Assembly: GCF_000974985.2 (NCBI RefSeq)
Contig: NZ_LAVA02000021.1
Span: forward strand, 59,111 to 123,110
Length of the DNA: 64,000 nt
DNA from: Streptomyces mangrovisoli
GTDB lineage: Bacteria > Actinomycetota > Actinomycetes > Streptomycetales > Streptomycetaceae
Direction: 5' to 3'
The notes beneath the pieces are model-generated. The model searched no databases. It saw nothing but the letters and a program-made list of their open reading frames with translations, and had not been told where the DNA came from. The translations under genes were made by a program, and so were the position numbers. Of this stretch, positions 34,795 through 43,400 are shown piece by piece. Within the stretch, counting starts at the first letter, position 1; every line of letters begins with the position of its first letter.

Positions 34795-36099
34795 CTAGGC
34801 GGTCCGCAGGAACCGGTCGAGGACGCGGACACCGAAGTGCAGCGCCTCGACCGGGACACGCTCGTCGACCCCGTGGAAGAGGGCCTGGTAGTCGAGGCCC
34901 TCGGGCAGCTTCAGCGGGGTGAAGCCGTAGCCGGTGATGCCGAGCCGGGAGAACTGCTTGGCGTCGGTGCCGCCGGACATGCAGTACGGCACCGTGACGC
35001 CCTCGGGCGCGAACTCCTCGACGGCGGCGCGCAGTCCGGCGTACGTGGCCGAGTCGACGGGTGCTTCGAGGGCGACCTCGTGGTGCTCGAACTCCCAGTG
35101 CACGTCGGGCCCGGTCAGCAGGTCCAGGGTGGCGCGGAACTCGTCCTCGCCGCCGGGCAGATACCGGCCGTCGACATATGCGACGGCCTCGCCGGGGATC
35201 ACGTTGACCTTGTAACCGGCTTCCAGCATCGTCGGGTTGGCGCTGTTGCGGACGGTGGACTCGACCAGTTTGGCGGCCGGGCCGAGCTTCTGGAGGAGTT
35301 CGTCGACGTCGTCGAGGCCCGCGTCCAGGCCGTACAGCGCCGCGAGTTCGGTGAGGGCGGCGCCCACGGTGGCGGTGATCCGCAGGGGCCACTCGTGCTC
35401 GCCGATGCGGGTGATCGCGGCGGCGAGCCGGGTCACGGCGTTCTCGCGGTTGACCTTGGAGCCGTGTCCGGCGCGGCCGCGCGCGGTGAGCTTGAGCCAG
35501 GCGGTGCCGCGTTCCCCGGCGGCGATCGGGTAGATCTGCCGGCCGCCGCCGTCGTGGAAGGTGAACGCGCCGGACTCGCTGATGCCTTCGGTGCAGCCCT
35601 CGAAGAGGCCGGGGTGGCTGTCGGCGAGGAATCCGGAGCCGTCGACCGCGCTGGCCTCCTCGTCGGCGGTGAACGCGACGACGACGTCCCGGCGGGGCCG
35701 TACGCCGTCCCTGGCCCAGTCGCGGACGACGGCGAGGATCATCGCGTCCATGTTCTTCATGTCGACGGCGCCCCGGCCCCACACGACGCCGTCGCGGATC
35801 TCGCCGGAGAACGGGTGCACGGCCCAGTCCTCGGCCCGCGCGGGCACCACGTCCAGGTGCCCGTGGACGAGCAGCGCGTCGGCGCCGGGGTCGGTGCCCT
35901 CGATGCGGGCGACCACGTTGGTACGGCCCGGGGTGCGCTCCAGCAGGACGGGTTCGAGCCCGGCGCCCGCGAGTTGCTCGGCCGCGTACTCGGCGGCGGG
36001 CCGTTCGCGGCAGTCGCCGCCGCCGCGGTTGGTGGTGTCGATCCGGATCAGGTCGGAGGTGAACCGGACGACCTCGTCCAGTGCCTGCTCGTCAGCCAT
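34795..36099 (-). CDS. M20/M25/M40 family metallopeptidase
   Basis: A 434-residue zinc-dependent exopeptidase or deacylase. The catalytic metal site includes LLVHGHLDVVPARAEDW (first histidine and aspartate), VWGRGAVDMKNMDAMIL (bridging aspartate) and VVAFTADEEASAVDG (catalytic Glu plus metal Glu). The dimerisation (lid) domain spans about residues 185-300. It starts inside the M55 gene (8-bp overlap) and is followed by the S9 gene. Preference among dipeptidase, carboxypeptidase or acylase activities cannot be told from the sequence. Confidence 0.93.
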   Translation of the reverse strand: MADEQALDEVVRFTSDLIRIDTTNRGGGDCRERPAAEYAAEQLAGAGLEPVLLERTPGRTNVVARIEGTDPGADALLVHGHLDVVPARAEDWAVHPFSGEIRDGVVWGRGAVDMKNMDAMILAVVRDWARDGVRPRRDVVVAFTADEEASAVDGSGFLADSHPGLFEGCTEGISESGAFTFHDGGGRQIYPIAAGERGTAWLKLTARGRAGHGSKVNRENAVTRLAAAITRIGEHEWPLRITATVGAALTELAALYGLDAGLDDVDELLQKLGPAAKLVESTVRNSANPTMLEAGYKVNVIPGEAVAYVDGRYLPGGEDEFRATLDLLTGPDVHWEFEHHEVALEAPVDSATYAGLRAAVEEFAPEGVTVPYCMSGGTDAKQFSRLGITGYGFTPLKLPEGLDYQALFHGVDERVPVEALHFGVRVLDRFLRTA

Positions 36100-36925
36100 A
36101 CTGCTCCTCCACGGCGGCGGACACGATCGTGGTGACCGCCTTGAAGCTGCGGATGCCCTCGTACATGGTGGCGCTGGTGTAGGCGACCCTGCGCTCCCCG
36201 GTCTGCTCGACGCCGGGCACGACCGTGGCGGCCATCGCCAGGTGCTCGGCGTCGAATTCGAGGGCGATGGTGAACGGGCCTCCGTCCACCGGTTCGTGAC
36301 GGACCGCCAGACGTGTGGCGTCCTTGGCGGCGGCGCGGATGTCGGCGGCGGTGCGGGCCGGGGTGCGGCAGACGGCGGCGTAGCGGGAGACGTGGTCCTT
36401 GACGGCCACCTTCTGCGCCTTCGGCGCGTAGCCGAGGGCGTCCTCGCAGGCCACGTCGTCGCCGGTGACGAGGATGACGGGGACGCCGTACTCCGCGACG
36501 ACGTGCGCGTTGAGCAGTCCCTCGCTGGCGCGCATGTCGTTCAGCCAGACGCCGGTGATGGAGTTGGCGAGGTAGGTGTGGGCGAGGACGCCCTCCATCC
36601 CGGCTCCCGCGTGGTAGCCGATGAACGCCACCCCGTCCACGTCGCCGTGCTGCACGCCCTCGACCATGGACAGCGTCTTGTGCCGTCCGGTCAGCATCTG
36701 CGCCCGCTCGTCGAGGTCCTCCAGGAGGAGGTTGCGCATCGTCCAGTGCGCCTCGTTGATCAGCACCTCGTCGGCGCCGCCGTCGTGGAAGCCGCGGACG
36801 GCGGCGTCGACGTCGGAGGTGAACATCGACCGGCAGCGCTCCCACTGCGGGGTCCCCGGCAGCACGTCGGCGGGCCAGGTCACCCCGGTGGCGCCCTCCA
36901 TGTCGGCGCTGATCAGGATCTTCAT
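36092..36925 (-). CDS. M55 D-aminopeptidase (DppA family)
   Basis: A 277-residue peptidase that in characterised members releases D-alanine from D-Ala-D-Ala peptides. The N-terminus ILISADMEGATGVTWPAD holds the first zinc ligands (Asp and Glu of DMEG). HWTMRN and FIGYHAGAG provide later histidines, and VILVTGDD a conserved acidic block. The ATG at 36925 places the first motif at residue 8, as in DppA, whereas a longer frame would add an unrelated extension. It is the first gene of the M55-M20-S9-S66 series and overlaps the M20 start by 8 bp. Confidence 0.9.
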   Translation of the reverse strand: MKILISADMEGATGVTWPADVLPGTPQWERCRSMFTSDVDAAVRGFHDGGADEVLINEAHWTMRNLLLEDLDERAQMLTGRHKTLSMVEGVQHGDVDGVAFIGYHAGAGMEGVLAHTYLANSITGVWLNDMRASEGLLNAHVVAEYGVPVILVTGDDVACEDALGYAPKAQKVAVKDHVSRYAAVCRTPARTAADIRAAAKDATRLAVRHEPVDGGPFTIALEFDAEHLAMAATVVPGVEQTGERRVAYTSATMYEGIRSFKAVTTIVSAAVEEQYG

Positions 36926-37040
36926 GGTTCGCCACGTTACGCGGTGCGGGGAGATGCGGCTACGAAGCACGGCACACCGGTTTCCCCGCCGGCGCGCACG
37001 ACCCCAGGCCGTGCGCCCCCTCCGCGCGCCGGGCGCGCGC

Positions 37041-37102
37041 CCGGCGGCCCGGCGGATTGCGTCCGGTGGGCCGCCGGATGGGTCCGGTGGGCCGCCGGGT
37101 GC
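37041..37102. repeat. 21-bp tandem repeat between M55 and methyltransferase genes
   Basis: GTCCGGTGGGCCGCCGGATG (21-bp unit 37061-37081) is followed by a near copy at 37082-37102, and a partial third copy precedes them. The 196-bp gap has no recognised gene. Confidence 0.8.
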
Positions 37103-37121
37103 GTCCGGGGCCCCTCGCGGG

Positions 37122-37847
37122 CTATCCCGCGCGGCCCGCCACCAGCCACTGCGACGGCAGTTGGATGCGGGTGCCGTCGTCCGTGTACTCCGTGGTGAAC
37201 AGGGGGAGCTCGCCGCGCGCGATGATCGTCAGACCGGCCGCGGTGAGGTGCTCCGGCACCGCGTCATCGGCCACCTCGGCGGGAGCGATGCCGTGGCGGA
37301 AGATCGGGGCGAGCTTGGCGGGCGGTCCCGCGGGGCCCTGCGCGAGGCCGCCGAGGATCGCGCCGGCGGCCTGGGACGGCTCGACCAGGAAGGCGCGGCC
37401 GCGCGCGCCGACGAGGGTGGCGAGTCCGTCGACGAGCGGCTGCCGGTCGTCGGGCTCGCACTGGTGCAGCACGCCGCGCATGTAGACGTTCGCGTCGCCG
37501 AGCTCCGCGTGCAGGGTCTCGGTCTCGGCCTTCTCGACCACGTCGAGCACCCGGTAGGCGGCCTGGCCCGCGGGGTCGGCGCGCCGGGCGTGCGCGAGCG
37601 CGCTGTCGGCGATGTCGGCGCCGAGGACCTGCGGGAAGCGCTCGGCGAGGAAGCGGGTCTGGGTGCCGTTGCCGCAGCCGAGGTCGATCATCGGCAGCTG
37701 GGGGTCGGTGAGGTGCGGCTCGAACAGGGCGAGGTGGCGGACGGCGGTCAGCGCGGGCTCCGCGTCCCAGAAGACGGCTCCCTGTTCGTCGGCGGCTTCG
37801 CGCCAGAACCCTTCCCACGCCTCGCGGTACCGACTCGTCACGCTCAT
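37122..37847 (-). CDS. Class I SAM-dependent methyltransferase
   Basis: A 241-residue protein. Motif I is MIDLGCGNGTQTRFLAERFP (about 51-70), followed by VLGADIADSALAHARR and ANVYMRGVLHQCEPDDR. The ATG at 37847 is chosen because GGGGAG lies 8 nt upstream; a TTG two codons earlier is less likely. The LHQCEPDDR loop in place of the usual VxxH motif suggests a small-molecule methyltransferase of the type seen with thiopurine or secondary metabolites. Substrate unknown. Confidence 0.85.
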   Translation of the reverse strand: MSVTSRYREAWEGFWREAADEQGAVFWDAEPALTAVRHLALFEPHLTDPQLPMIDLGCGNGTQTRFLAERFPQVLGADIADSALAHARRADPAGQAAYRVLDVVEKAETETLHAELGDANVYMRGVLHQCEPDDRQPLVDGLATLVGARGRAFLVEPSQAAGAILGGLAQGPAGPPAKLAPIFRHGIAPAEVADDAVPEHLTAAGLTIIARGELPLFTTEYTDDGTRIQLPSQWLVAGRAG

Positions 37848-38044
37848 ACCCAACTCCCCAGGTGCGACGCCGCTCCGCCGTAGGTGACGGGCCAGTACGG
37901 TCTACCGCGACGGAGTCCGGCGCGACAAGCGCACGGCGCATTCCTTCACCGCGTATTCGAAGGACGTACGCCCCCTGCGGACCCGTGCGCCCAGGGGCAC
38001 CTGGGGACCCCGGCCGGGGTGCGCCGCGGTGGCCCGCGGACCGG

Positions 38045-40519
38045 TCAGCGGCGCGGCAGCGTCAGTTCGAACCACACCGTCTTGCCGGCGGTGGTCCGGC
38101 TGGTGCCCCACTCCCGGGCCAGGGTGCTGACCACGCGGAGCCCGCGCCCGAACTCGGCGCCGGGTTCGGCGCTGAGCAGGGTGGGCAGCTCGTGGTCGTC
38201 GTCCTCGATCTCGCACAGCAGCGTCTCGCCGCGCACCAGGCGCAGTTCGACCGGGCGGCGGCGGGAGTGCCGTACGGCGTTGGTGACGAGCTCGCTGACC
38301 AGCAGCTCGGCGGTGTCGGCGAGCCGCGCGAGCCCCCACTCGTGCAGCTGCTCGCGGACCGCCGCGCGGGCCCGGCCGGCCTCGGCCGGTTCGAGGGCGA
38401 GCCGCCACTCGGCGACGTCGTCGGGCTCGATGCCGTTGAGCCGGGCCATCAGCAGGGCCACGTCGTCCTTGCGGCCGCCGCGGGTGTTGAGCGCGCGGAT
38501 GATCGTGTCGCAGGCGTCGTCCATGGAGGCGGCCGGGTGCGCGGCGGACTCGCAGAGCGTGGCGAGGCCGACCCCGATGTCCTCGCCGCGCACCTCGACC
38601 AGGCCGTCGGTGCACATGACGAGCCGGTCGCCGGGCTCGACGCGCACGGTGACCGCCTCGAAGGGCACCCCGCCCACGCCGATCGGGGCGCCGGTGGGCA
38701 GCGCGAGCAGCTCGCTGCGGCCGCCCTCGGCGCGCACCAGGACGGGCGGGATGTGGCCCGCGTTGGCGATCAGCAGCTCGCCGGCGATCGGGTCGTAGAC
38801 CGCGTACAGGCAGGTGGCGAGGTAGCTGTCGCCGAGCCGCTGGGCGAGGTCGTCGAGGTTGCGCAGCAGTTGGGCGGGCGGCAGGTCGAGCGCGGCCATG
38901 GTCTGCACGGCCGTGCGCAACTGTCCCATCATCGCGGCCGAGTTGAGGCCGTGGCCCATCACGTCGCCGACGACGAGGGCGGTGCGGGCGCCCGGCAGCT
39001 TCACCGAGTCGAACCAGTCGCCGCCGACCCGGCCGAGCAGGGTGCCCGGCAGGTAGCGGGTGGCGATGTCGCAGCCCGCCATGCGCGCGGGGATGTGCGG
39101 CAGCATGCTGTCCTGGAGCGTCTCGGCGACGGACTCCTGGTAGGTGTACATGCGCGCGTTGTCGAGCACCAGGCCCGCGCGGGCCGCGAGTTCGGCGCCG
39201 GTGACCCGGTCCATGTCGTTGAACTCGACGCGCTCGGGGTGGCGCAGCAGGATCATGAAGCCGAGCACGACGTTGCGCGCCTTCAGCGGCACGACCAGCA
39301 TCGAACGGCCGGTGATCAGGGGCCGGATGTCGCGCTTTTCGAACTGCGCGGCGATCGCGTGGCCCATCTGCTCGCTGATCCGGGGCACCAGCACCGGCTG
39401 TCCGCTGGTCATGCACTGGAAGAACGGGGTGTGCGCCGGGAACGGCATGGCCTCGCCGACCGGCACCACGTCGTCCCAGCGGCCGGGTTCGTCGGTGTGC
39501 TCCAGGGCCACCCGGTGCCACATGGTCGTCGTGTCGGGCACGCCGTCCGGGAACCCCTCGCCCGCGACGACCTGTTCCCGCAGATAGGTGCCGGCGACGT
39601 CGGTGAAGCGGGGCACGACGGCGCGGCTGACCTCGACGATGGTGCGGGCGAGGTCGAGGGAGGTGCCGATGCGGCCGCTCACCTCGTTGAGGAACTCCAG
39701 GCGTTCGCGTACGGCGGCGTACTCGAGGTCGTCGGCGTCGTCGTCCCCGCCGTCCCCGTCCCGCTCCGCGGCCACGGGCAGCCCGCGCGCCGCCGCGAGG
39801 GCGGCCCGCTGCCTGCGCTCCTTGCGCTCCAGGCGCCGGGCCACACCCCAGTCGGGGGTGACGGGCACCCGGTCGTTCTGACTGAACTCCAGTACGGGAT
39901 AGCCCAGTTCGAGGATCTGCGCGACGATCCGGGAGCCCTCGTCGACACTCATGCTGGGCAGGATCTCGGGCAGCCGGCGGGCGAGTTCCTCGGCGCCGGG
40001 GAAGTCGGTGTGCAGCGCGAAGCCGGGCGCGATCCGCTCGAACGCGACGTCCGGGCCCGGCGCTTCGGGGTGCAGGGCGGCCGCGTCGGCGGCGAGCACG
40101 AGCAGCCGTTCGGTGCCGGGGCCCACCAGCGGGTACGCCCACCACAGCACGTCGAGGCGGTCCTGCTCGGGCACGGTCAGCCGGGCGCGGCCGGCCGCCG
40201 GGTAGGACAGCCCGCCGTCCAGGGACGACTCCAGGTCGGGGCCGAGGCCGTCGTAGGCCGTGTAGCCGCCGTACGGCGTGGTCTCGTCGCGGTCGGGAAG
40301 GGCGCCGGAGACGGGCAGCAGGTCGGCGACGGGCTGGCCGATCGCCTGCTCCTTGGCGCTGCCGAACAGCCGGCGTGCGCCCCTGCTCCAGTGGGAGACG
40401 AGTCCGTCACGGTCGACCACGACGACGGCCAGGGGGATGCGCCCGGACGCGGCGCCGCCGTCCGGCGCGCCGTCCCCGGCGCGGCCGGGCACTGCGTCCC
40501 GTTCGGTGCCATGGTCCAT
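38045..40519 (-). CDS. SpoIIE-family phosphatase with PAS, GAF and anti-sigma ATPase domains
   Basis: An 824-residue signalling protein. A PAS domain is at about 28-130 (IPLAVVVVDRDGLVSHWSRG). A GAF domain is at about 280-425 (FLNEVSGRIGTSLDLARTIV). The PP2C/SpoIIE phosphatase is at about 455-670 (LGRVGGDWFDSVKLPG, VVGDVMGHGLNSAAMM, GDRLVMCTDGLVEVRGED). The last 140 residues are a HATPase (SELVTNAVRHSRRRPV with the N-box, EFGRGLRVVS as the glycine box). It combines both arms of partner-switching sigma control, as in other Streptomyces PP2C regulators. Sensory input at PAS/GAF is unknown. The ATG has GAGAGAGG about 10 nt upstream. Confidence 0.93.
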   Translation of the reverse strand: MDHGTERDAVPGRAGDGAPDGGAASGRIPLAVVVVDRDGLVSHWSRGARRLFGSAKEQAIGQPVADLLPVSGALPDRDETTPYGGYTAYDGLGPDLESSLDGGLSYPAAGRARLTVPEQDRLDVLWWAYPLVGPGTERLLVLAADAAALHPEAPGPDVAFERIAPGFALHTDFPGAEELARRLPEILPSMSVDEGSRIVAQILELGYPVLEFSQNDRVPVTPDWGVARRLERKERRQRAALAAARGLPVAAERDGDGGDDDADDLEYAAVRERLEFLNEVSGRIGTSLDLARTIVEVSRAVVPRFTDVAGTYLREQVVAGEGFPDGVPDTTTMWHRVALEHTDEPGRWDDVVPVGEAMPFPAHTPFFQCMTSGQPVLVPRISEQMGHAIAAQFEKRDIRPLITGRSMLVVPLKARNVVLGFMILLRHPERVEFNDMDRVTGAELAARAGLVLDNARMYTYQESVAETLQDSMLPHIPARMAGCDIATRYLPGTLLGRVGGDWFDSVKLPGARTALVVGDVMGHGLNSAAMMGQLRTAVQTMAALDLPPAQLLRNLDDLAQRLGDSYLATCLYAVYDPIAGELLIANAGHIPPVLVRAEGGRSELLALPTGAPIGVGGVPFEAVTVRVEPGDRLVMCTDGLVEVRGEDIGVGLATLCESAAHPAASMDDACDTIIRALNTRGGRKDDVALLMARLNGIEPDDVAEWRLALEPAEAGRARAAVREQLHEWGLARLADTAELLVSELVTNAVRHSRRRPVELRLVRGETLLCEIEDDDHELPTLLSAEPGAEFGRGLRVVSTLAREWGTSRTTAGKTVWFELTLPRR

Positions 40520-40602
40520 GACCCGGGCCCTCTCTCCCCACGGCTCGCCAAGATCTGTCCAGCCTTCACTACCGTACGGCGACCGCCGGTTGCGATGTGT
40601 GG

Positions 40603-40616
40603 CAATTCTGGAATTG
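40603..40616. promoter_or_regulatory. AT-rich palindrome upstream of SpoIIE-type gene
   Basis: CAATTCTGGAATTG is a perfect 6-bp inverted repeat with a 2-bp centre, in an AT-rich island 84-97 bp upstream of the phosphatase start. It lies between that gene's start and the MFS gene terminator, so it could be an operator or promoter part. Confidence 0.4.
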
Positions 40617-40646
40617 GTTCCAGTCGTTCGCGCCCGCGGTCTTCGG

Positions 40647-40677
40647 CCACCGGCCGGTCCGTGCGACCGGCCGGTGG
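40647..40677 (-). terminator. Terminator of MFS-fusion gene
   Basis: A perfect 13-bp stem (40647-40659 with 40665-40677) with a 5-nt loop lies 53-83 bp past the MFS stop codon, before the next gene on the same strand. Confidence 0.72.
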
Positions 40678-40729
40678 AGAGCCGAAGCGCCGGTCGGGCC
40701 GCCGAGCGGAGCCGCAGCAGTCATCGCTG

Positions 40730-43132
40730 TCAGTCCTCGTGGCCGAGTTGCAGGTCCCGTTCGGTGCGGCCGCCGCCCCCGAGCTGGAGCACCGTGGCGA
40801 CCGGCGGGTATCCCGCGGCGATGACCGTGTACTCGCCGGAGGACAGGTCGACGAACCGGAAGACGCCGTCCGCGCCCGTGGTGAGGGAGTCCACGACATT
40901 GCCCGCCGCGTCGAGCAGGGTGACCCGGGCGTCCTCCACGGGGCGGCCCCCGGCGGCCCGCACGGTGCCGCGCAGCACGGCCCCGCCCGCGAGCTCGACG
41001 TCCTGCCGGGTCTCGCGGGCGGCCTGCACGCCGACCGGCACGGCGGCGGGCCGGAACGCGGGGGCGCTCGCGGCGAGCGTGTACTCGCCCGCCACCAGCT
41101 CGGTGATGAGATATCCGCCCTCGTCGCCGGTGCGGGTGGTCGCGACGACCTCGCCGTGCGCGTCGGTGAGGGTGACGGCGGCCTCCCGCACGGGCGCGCC
41201 GTCGGCGGTGAGCACGCTGCCCGCGAGGCGCCCGGCGCCGCCGAGGACCAGGTCGAGTTCGACGGGCCGCTCCCCGACGGTCACGGAGACCGCCTGCGGC
41301 TGGTGGCCGCCGGCCGCGGCGATGAGGACGTACGCCCCCGGTCCGGGCGTGGACAGCGTGTACCGCCCGTCCTCGCCGGTCGCGCCGCGCCCGATCTGCT
41401 GCCCGGCGACGTCGATGAGGGTGAGCGCCGCGCGCGGGACCACGGTCCCGTCCGGGTGCTGCACCGCGCCGCGGACCGCCGCCCCCGGGGTGAACGGCGC
41501 GCGGGAGCGCGGCAGCGGGTCGTACGACGGCGCGGAGTCGGCGGCGGTCAGCGGACTGTCGGGGGATGCGGCGCTGGTCAACAGGGGTGTCTCCTTGAGG
41601 AAGCAGGCGATGAGCAGGCCGAGGGCGAGCACCGGGACCAGGTAGAGGAAGATCCGGGGCATCGCGTCGGCGTACGCGCGGATGTAGGCGTCGCGCAGGG
41701 CCGCCGGCAGGGCGTGCACGAGCTGCGGGGTGAGCGACTCGGCGTCGGGCAGCCGGGCTCCGGCGCGCGCGGGCAGTTCGCGGCGCAGGGCGGTGGCGAG
41801 CCGGTCGGCGAAGAGGGTGCCGAAGACGGCGGCGCCGACGCTGCCGCCGATCTGCCGGAAGTAGTTGTTGGCGCTGGTGGCGGTGCCGAGGTCGGCGGGG
41901 CGCACGGAGTTCTGCACGGCGAGCACCAGCACGGGCATCACCATGCCGATCCCGGCGCCGAGGACGGCCATCCAGAGGCTGTAGTGCAGCCGGGGCGTGT
42001 CCGTCTCCAGCCGGGACAGCAGCCACATGCCGACGGCGGACAGCGCGCCGCCGAGGACGGGGAACACCTTGTAGCGGCCGGTGCGGGAGATCAGCTGGCC
42101 GGAGACGATCGACGCGACGACGATCCCGGCCATCATCGGCAGCATCAGCAGCCCGGACGCGGTGGCCGAGGCGCCGTCGACCATCTGGAGGAAGGTCGGC
42201 AGATAACTGGCCGCGCCGAACAGGGCCATGCCGATCACGAGGCCCACGAGCGCGGTGACGACGAAGACCGGGTTCCTGAACAGCCTCAGCGGGATGAGGG
42301 GTTCGGCGGCGAAGCGCTCGGCGACGAGGAAGAGCGCCGCGGCGGCGACCGCGCCCGCGCCCAGCCCGAGGACGACGCGGGAGCCCCACGCGTACTCCGT
42401 GCCGCCCCAACTGGTCAGCAGGACCAGGCAGGTGGAGGCGGCGGCGAGCAGCAGCGCGCCGAGCACGTCGAGGCGGCCCCGGGTGGCCGGCCGGGGCAGC
42501 TTCAGCACGACCGTGACGACGGCGAGGGTGAGCAGACCGAAGGGCACGTTGACGTAGAAGCACCAACGCCAGGAGAGGTGGTCGGTGAAGTAGCCGCCGA
42601 GCAGCGGTCCGGCGACCGAGGCGAGGCCGAAGGCGGCGCCGATCAGGCCCATGAAGCGGCCGCGCTGCCGGGGCGGCACGATGTCCGCGATGATCGCCTG
42701 GACACCGATCATCAGGCCGCCCGCGCCGACGCCCTGCACGGCGCGGAAGGCGATCAACTGGTCCATGCTCCGCGCGCGGCCGGCCAGCGCGGAGCCGATG
42801 ACGAAGACGACGATCGCGAACTGGAAGACGCCCTTGCGGCCGACGAGATCGCCGAGTTTGCCGTAGACGGGCAGGCCGATGGTGGAGGTCAGCAGATAGG
42901 CGGTGATCGCCCAGGACATCCGGTCCAGGCCGTGCAGTTCACCGACGATGCGGGGCAGCGCGGTGGCGACGATCATCTGGTCCAGCGCGGCGATCAGCAG
43001 CGCGAGCATCAGCCCGACGAAGACCAGCCGGACCTGGCGCGGGGTGAGCGGGGCCGCCGGCGCGGGCCCCGGTTCGGGGGCCCAGGGCGCCTCGGCCGCC
43101 GGTTCGTCCTGCACCAGAGTCGTTGCGCCCAC
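40730..43132 (-). CDS. DHA2-type MFS drug transporter fused to three Cna-B/carboxypeptidase-regulatory-like repeats
   Basis: An 800-residue protein. Residues about 25-510 are a 14-helix EmrB/QacA-type proton antiporter. Motif A is YGKLGDLVGRKGVFQFAI, motif C-like AFGLASVAGPLLGGYFTD, and RAVQGVGAGGLMIGVQ is typical. After helix 14 (IFLYLVPVLALGLLIACFL) come three repeats of about 80 residues, each with GxV...DG.PV..A.VTL.D..G....T..GEGGY and GEYTLxAxAPxFRP. These are the beta-sandwich found in Cna-B and carboxypeptidase regulatory domains. The GTG at 43132 has GAGGGGA upstream; longer frames have no site. Such extensions are unusual on transporters. A palindromic operator sits just upstream. 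Confidence 0.9.
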   Translation of the reverse strand: MGATTLVQDEPAAEAPWAPEPGPAPAAPLTPRQVRLVFVGLMLALLIAALDQMIVATALPRIVGELHGLDRMSWAITAYLLTSTIGLPVYGKLGDLVGRKGVFQFAIVVFVIGSALAGRARSMDQLIAFRAVQGVGAGGLMIGVQAIIADIVPPRQRGRFMGLIGAAFGLASVAGPLLGGYFTDHLSWRWCFYVNVPFGLLTLAVVTVVLKLPRPATRGRLDVLGALLLAAASTCLVLLTSWGGTEYAWGSRVVLGLGAGAVAAAALFLVAERFAAEPLIPLRLFRNPVFVVTALVGLVIGMALFGAASYLPTFLQMVDGASATASGLLMLPMMAGIVVASIVSGQLISRTGRYKVFPVLGGALSAVGMWLLSRLETDTPRLHYSLWMAVLGAGIGMVMPVLVLAVQNSVRPADLGTATSANNYFRQIGGSVGAAVFGTLFADRLATALRRELPARAGARLPDAESLTPQLVHALPAALRDAYIRAYADAMPRIFLYLVPVLALGLLIACFLKETPLLTSAASPDSPLTAADSAPSYDPLPRSRAPFTPGAAVRGAVQHPDGTVVPRAALTLIDVAGQQIGRGATGEDGRYTLSTPGPGAYVLIAAAGGHQPQAVSVTVGERPVELDLVLGGAGRLAGSVLTADGAPVREAAVTLTDAHGEVVATTRTGDEGGYLITELVAGEYTLAASAPAFRPAAVPVGVQAARETRQDVELAGGAVLRGTVRAAGGRPVEDARVTLLDAAGNVVDSLTTGADGVFRFVDLSSGEYTVIAAGYPPVATVLQLGGGGRTERDLQLGHED

Positions 43133-43163
43133 CGGTCCGTTCCCCTCGCCGCGCTGCCTCGTC

Positions 43164-43184
43164 GTTGTCACCGGGGGTGACAAC
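43164..43184. promoter_or_regulatory. Operator-like palindrome upstream of MFS-fusion gene
   Basis: GTTGTCAC-CGGGG-GTGACAAC is a perfect 8-bp inverted repeat with a 5-bp centre, 32 bp upstream of the GTG. Its form is typical of TetR/MarR operators. No such regulator gene is adjacent. Confidence 0.6.
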
Positions 43185-43336
43185 TGCGGGCAAGTGCGGC
43201 GAGTTACGGCGGAACGGCATCGCGGGCGATGATCCACCCGATCCGGTGAGCGAGGTCAACGTCTTTCCGGCGTACGGCCTTTGGGGGCGACGCCGGGTGT
43301 CGTGGCTCCGGCACCCGTGCCGGGCGGCCGCCCCCG

Positions 43337-43400
43337 CTCCGCCCCGGCGACGGGCGAAGGCTACTTCTCTCCGCCCCGGCCCGGGCGAAGGCTACTTCTC
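43337..43400. repeat. Duplicated 3' end of SRPBCC gene
   Basis: The sequence CGGGCGAAGGCTACTTCTC occurs at 43351-43369 and again at 43382-43400, where it contains the stop codon of the SRPBCC gene. Flanking CTCCGCCCCGGC is also shared, giving two adjacent 31-32 bp units. Confidence 0.88.

Noticed and set aside
37862..43180. A 1772-codon open frame on the plus strand
   Set aside because: It is antisense to the SpoIIE-type and MFS-fusion genes, has extreme Ala/Gly/Arg/Val composition and no domain; long shadow frames are normal in DNA of this GC content.
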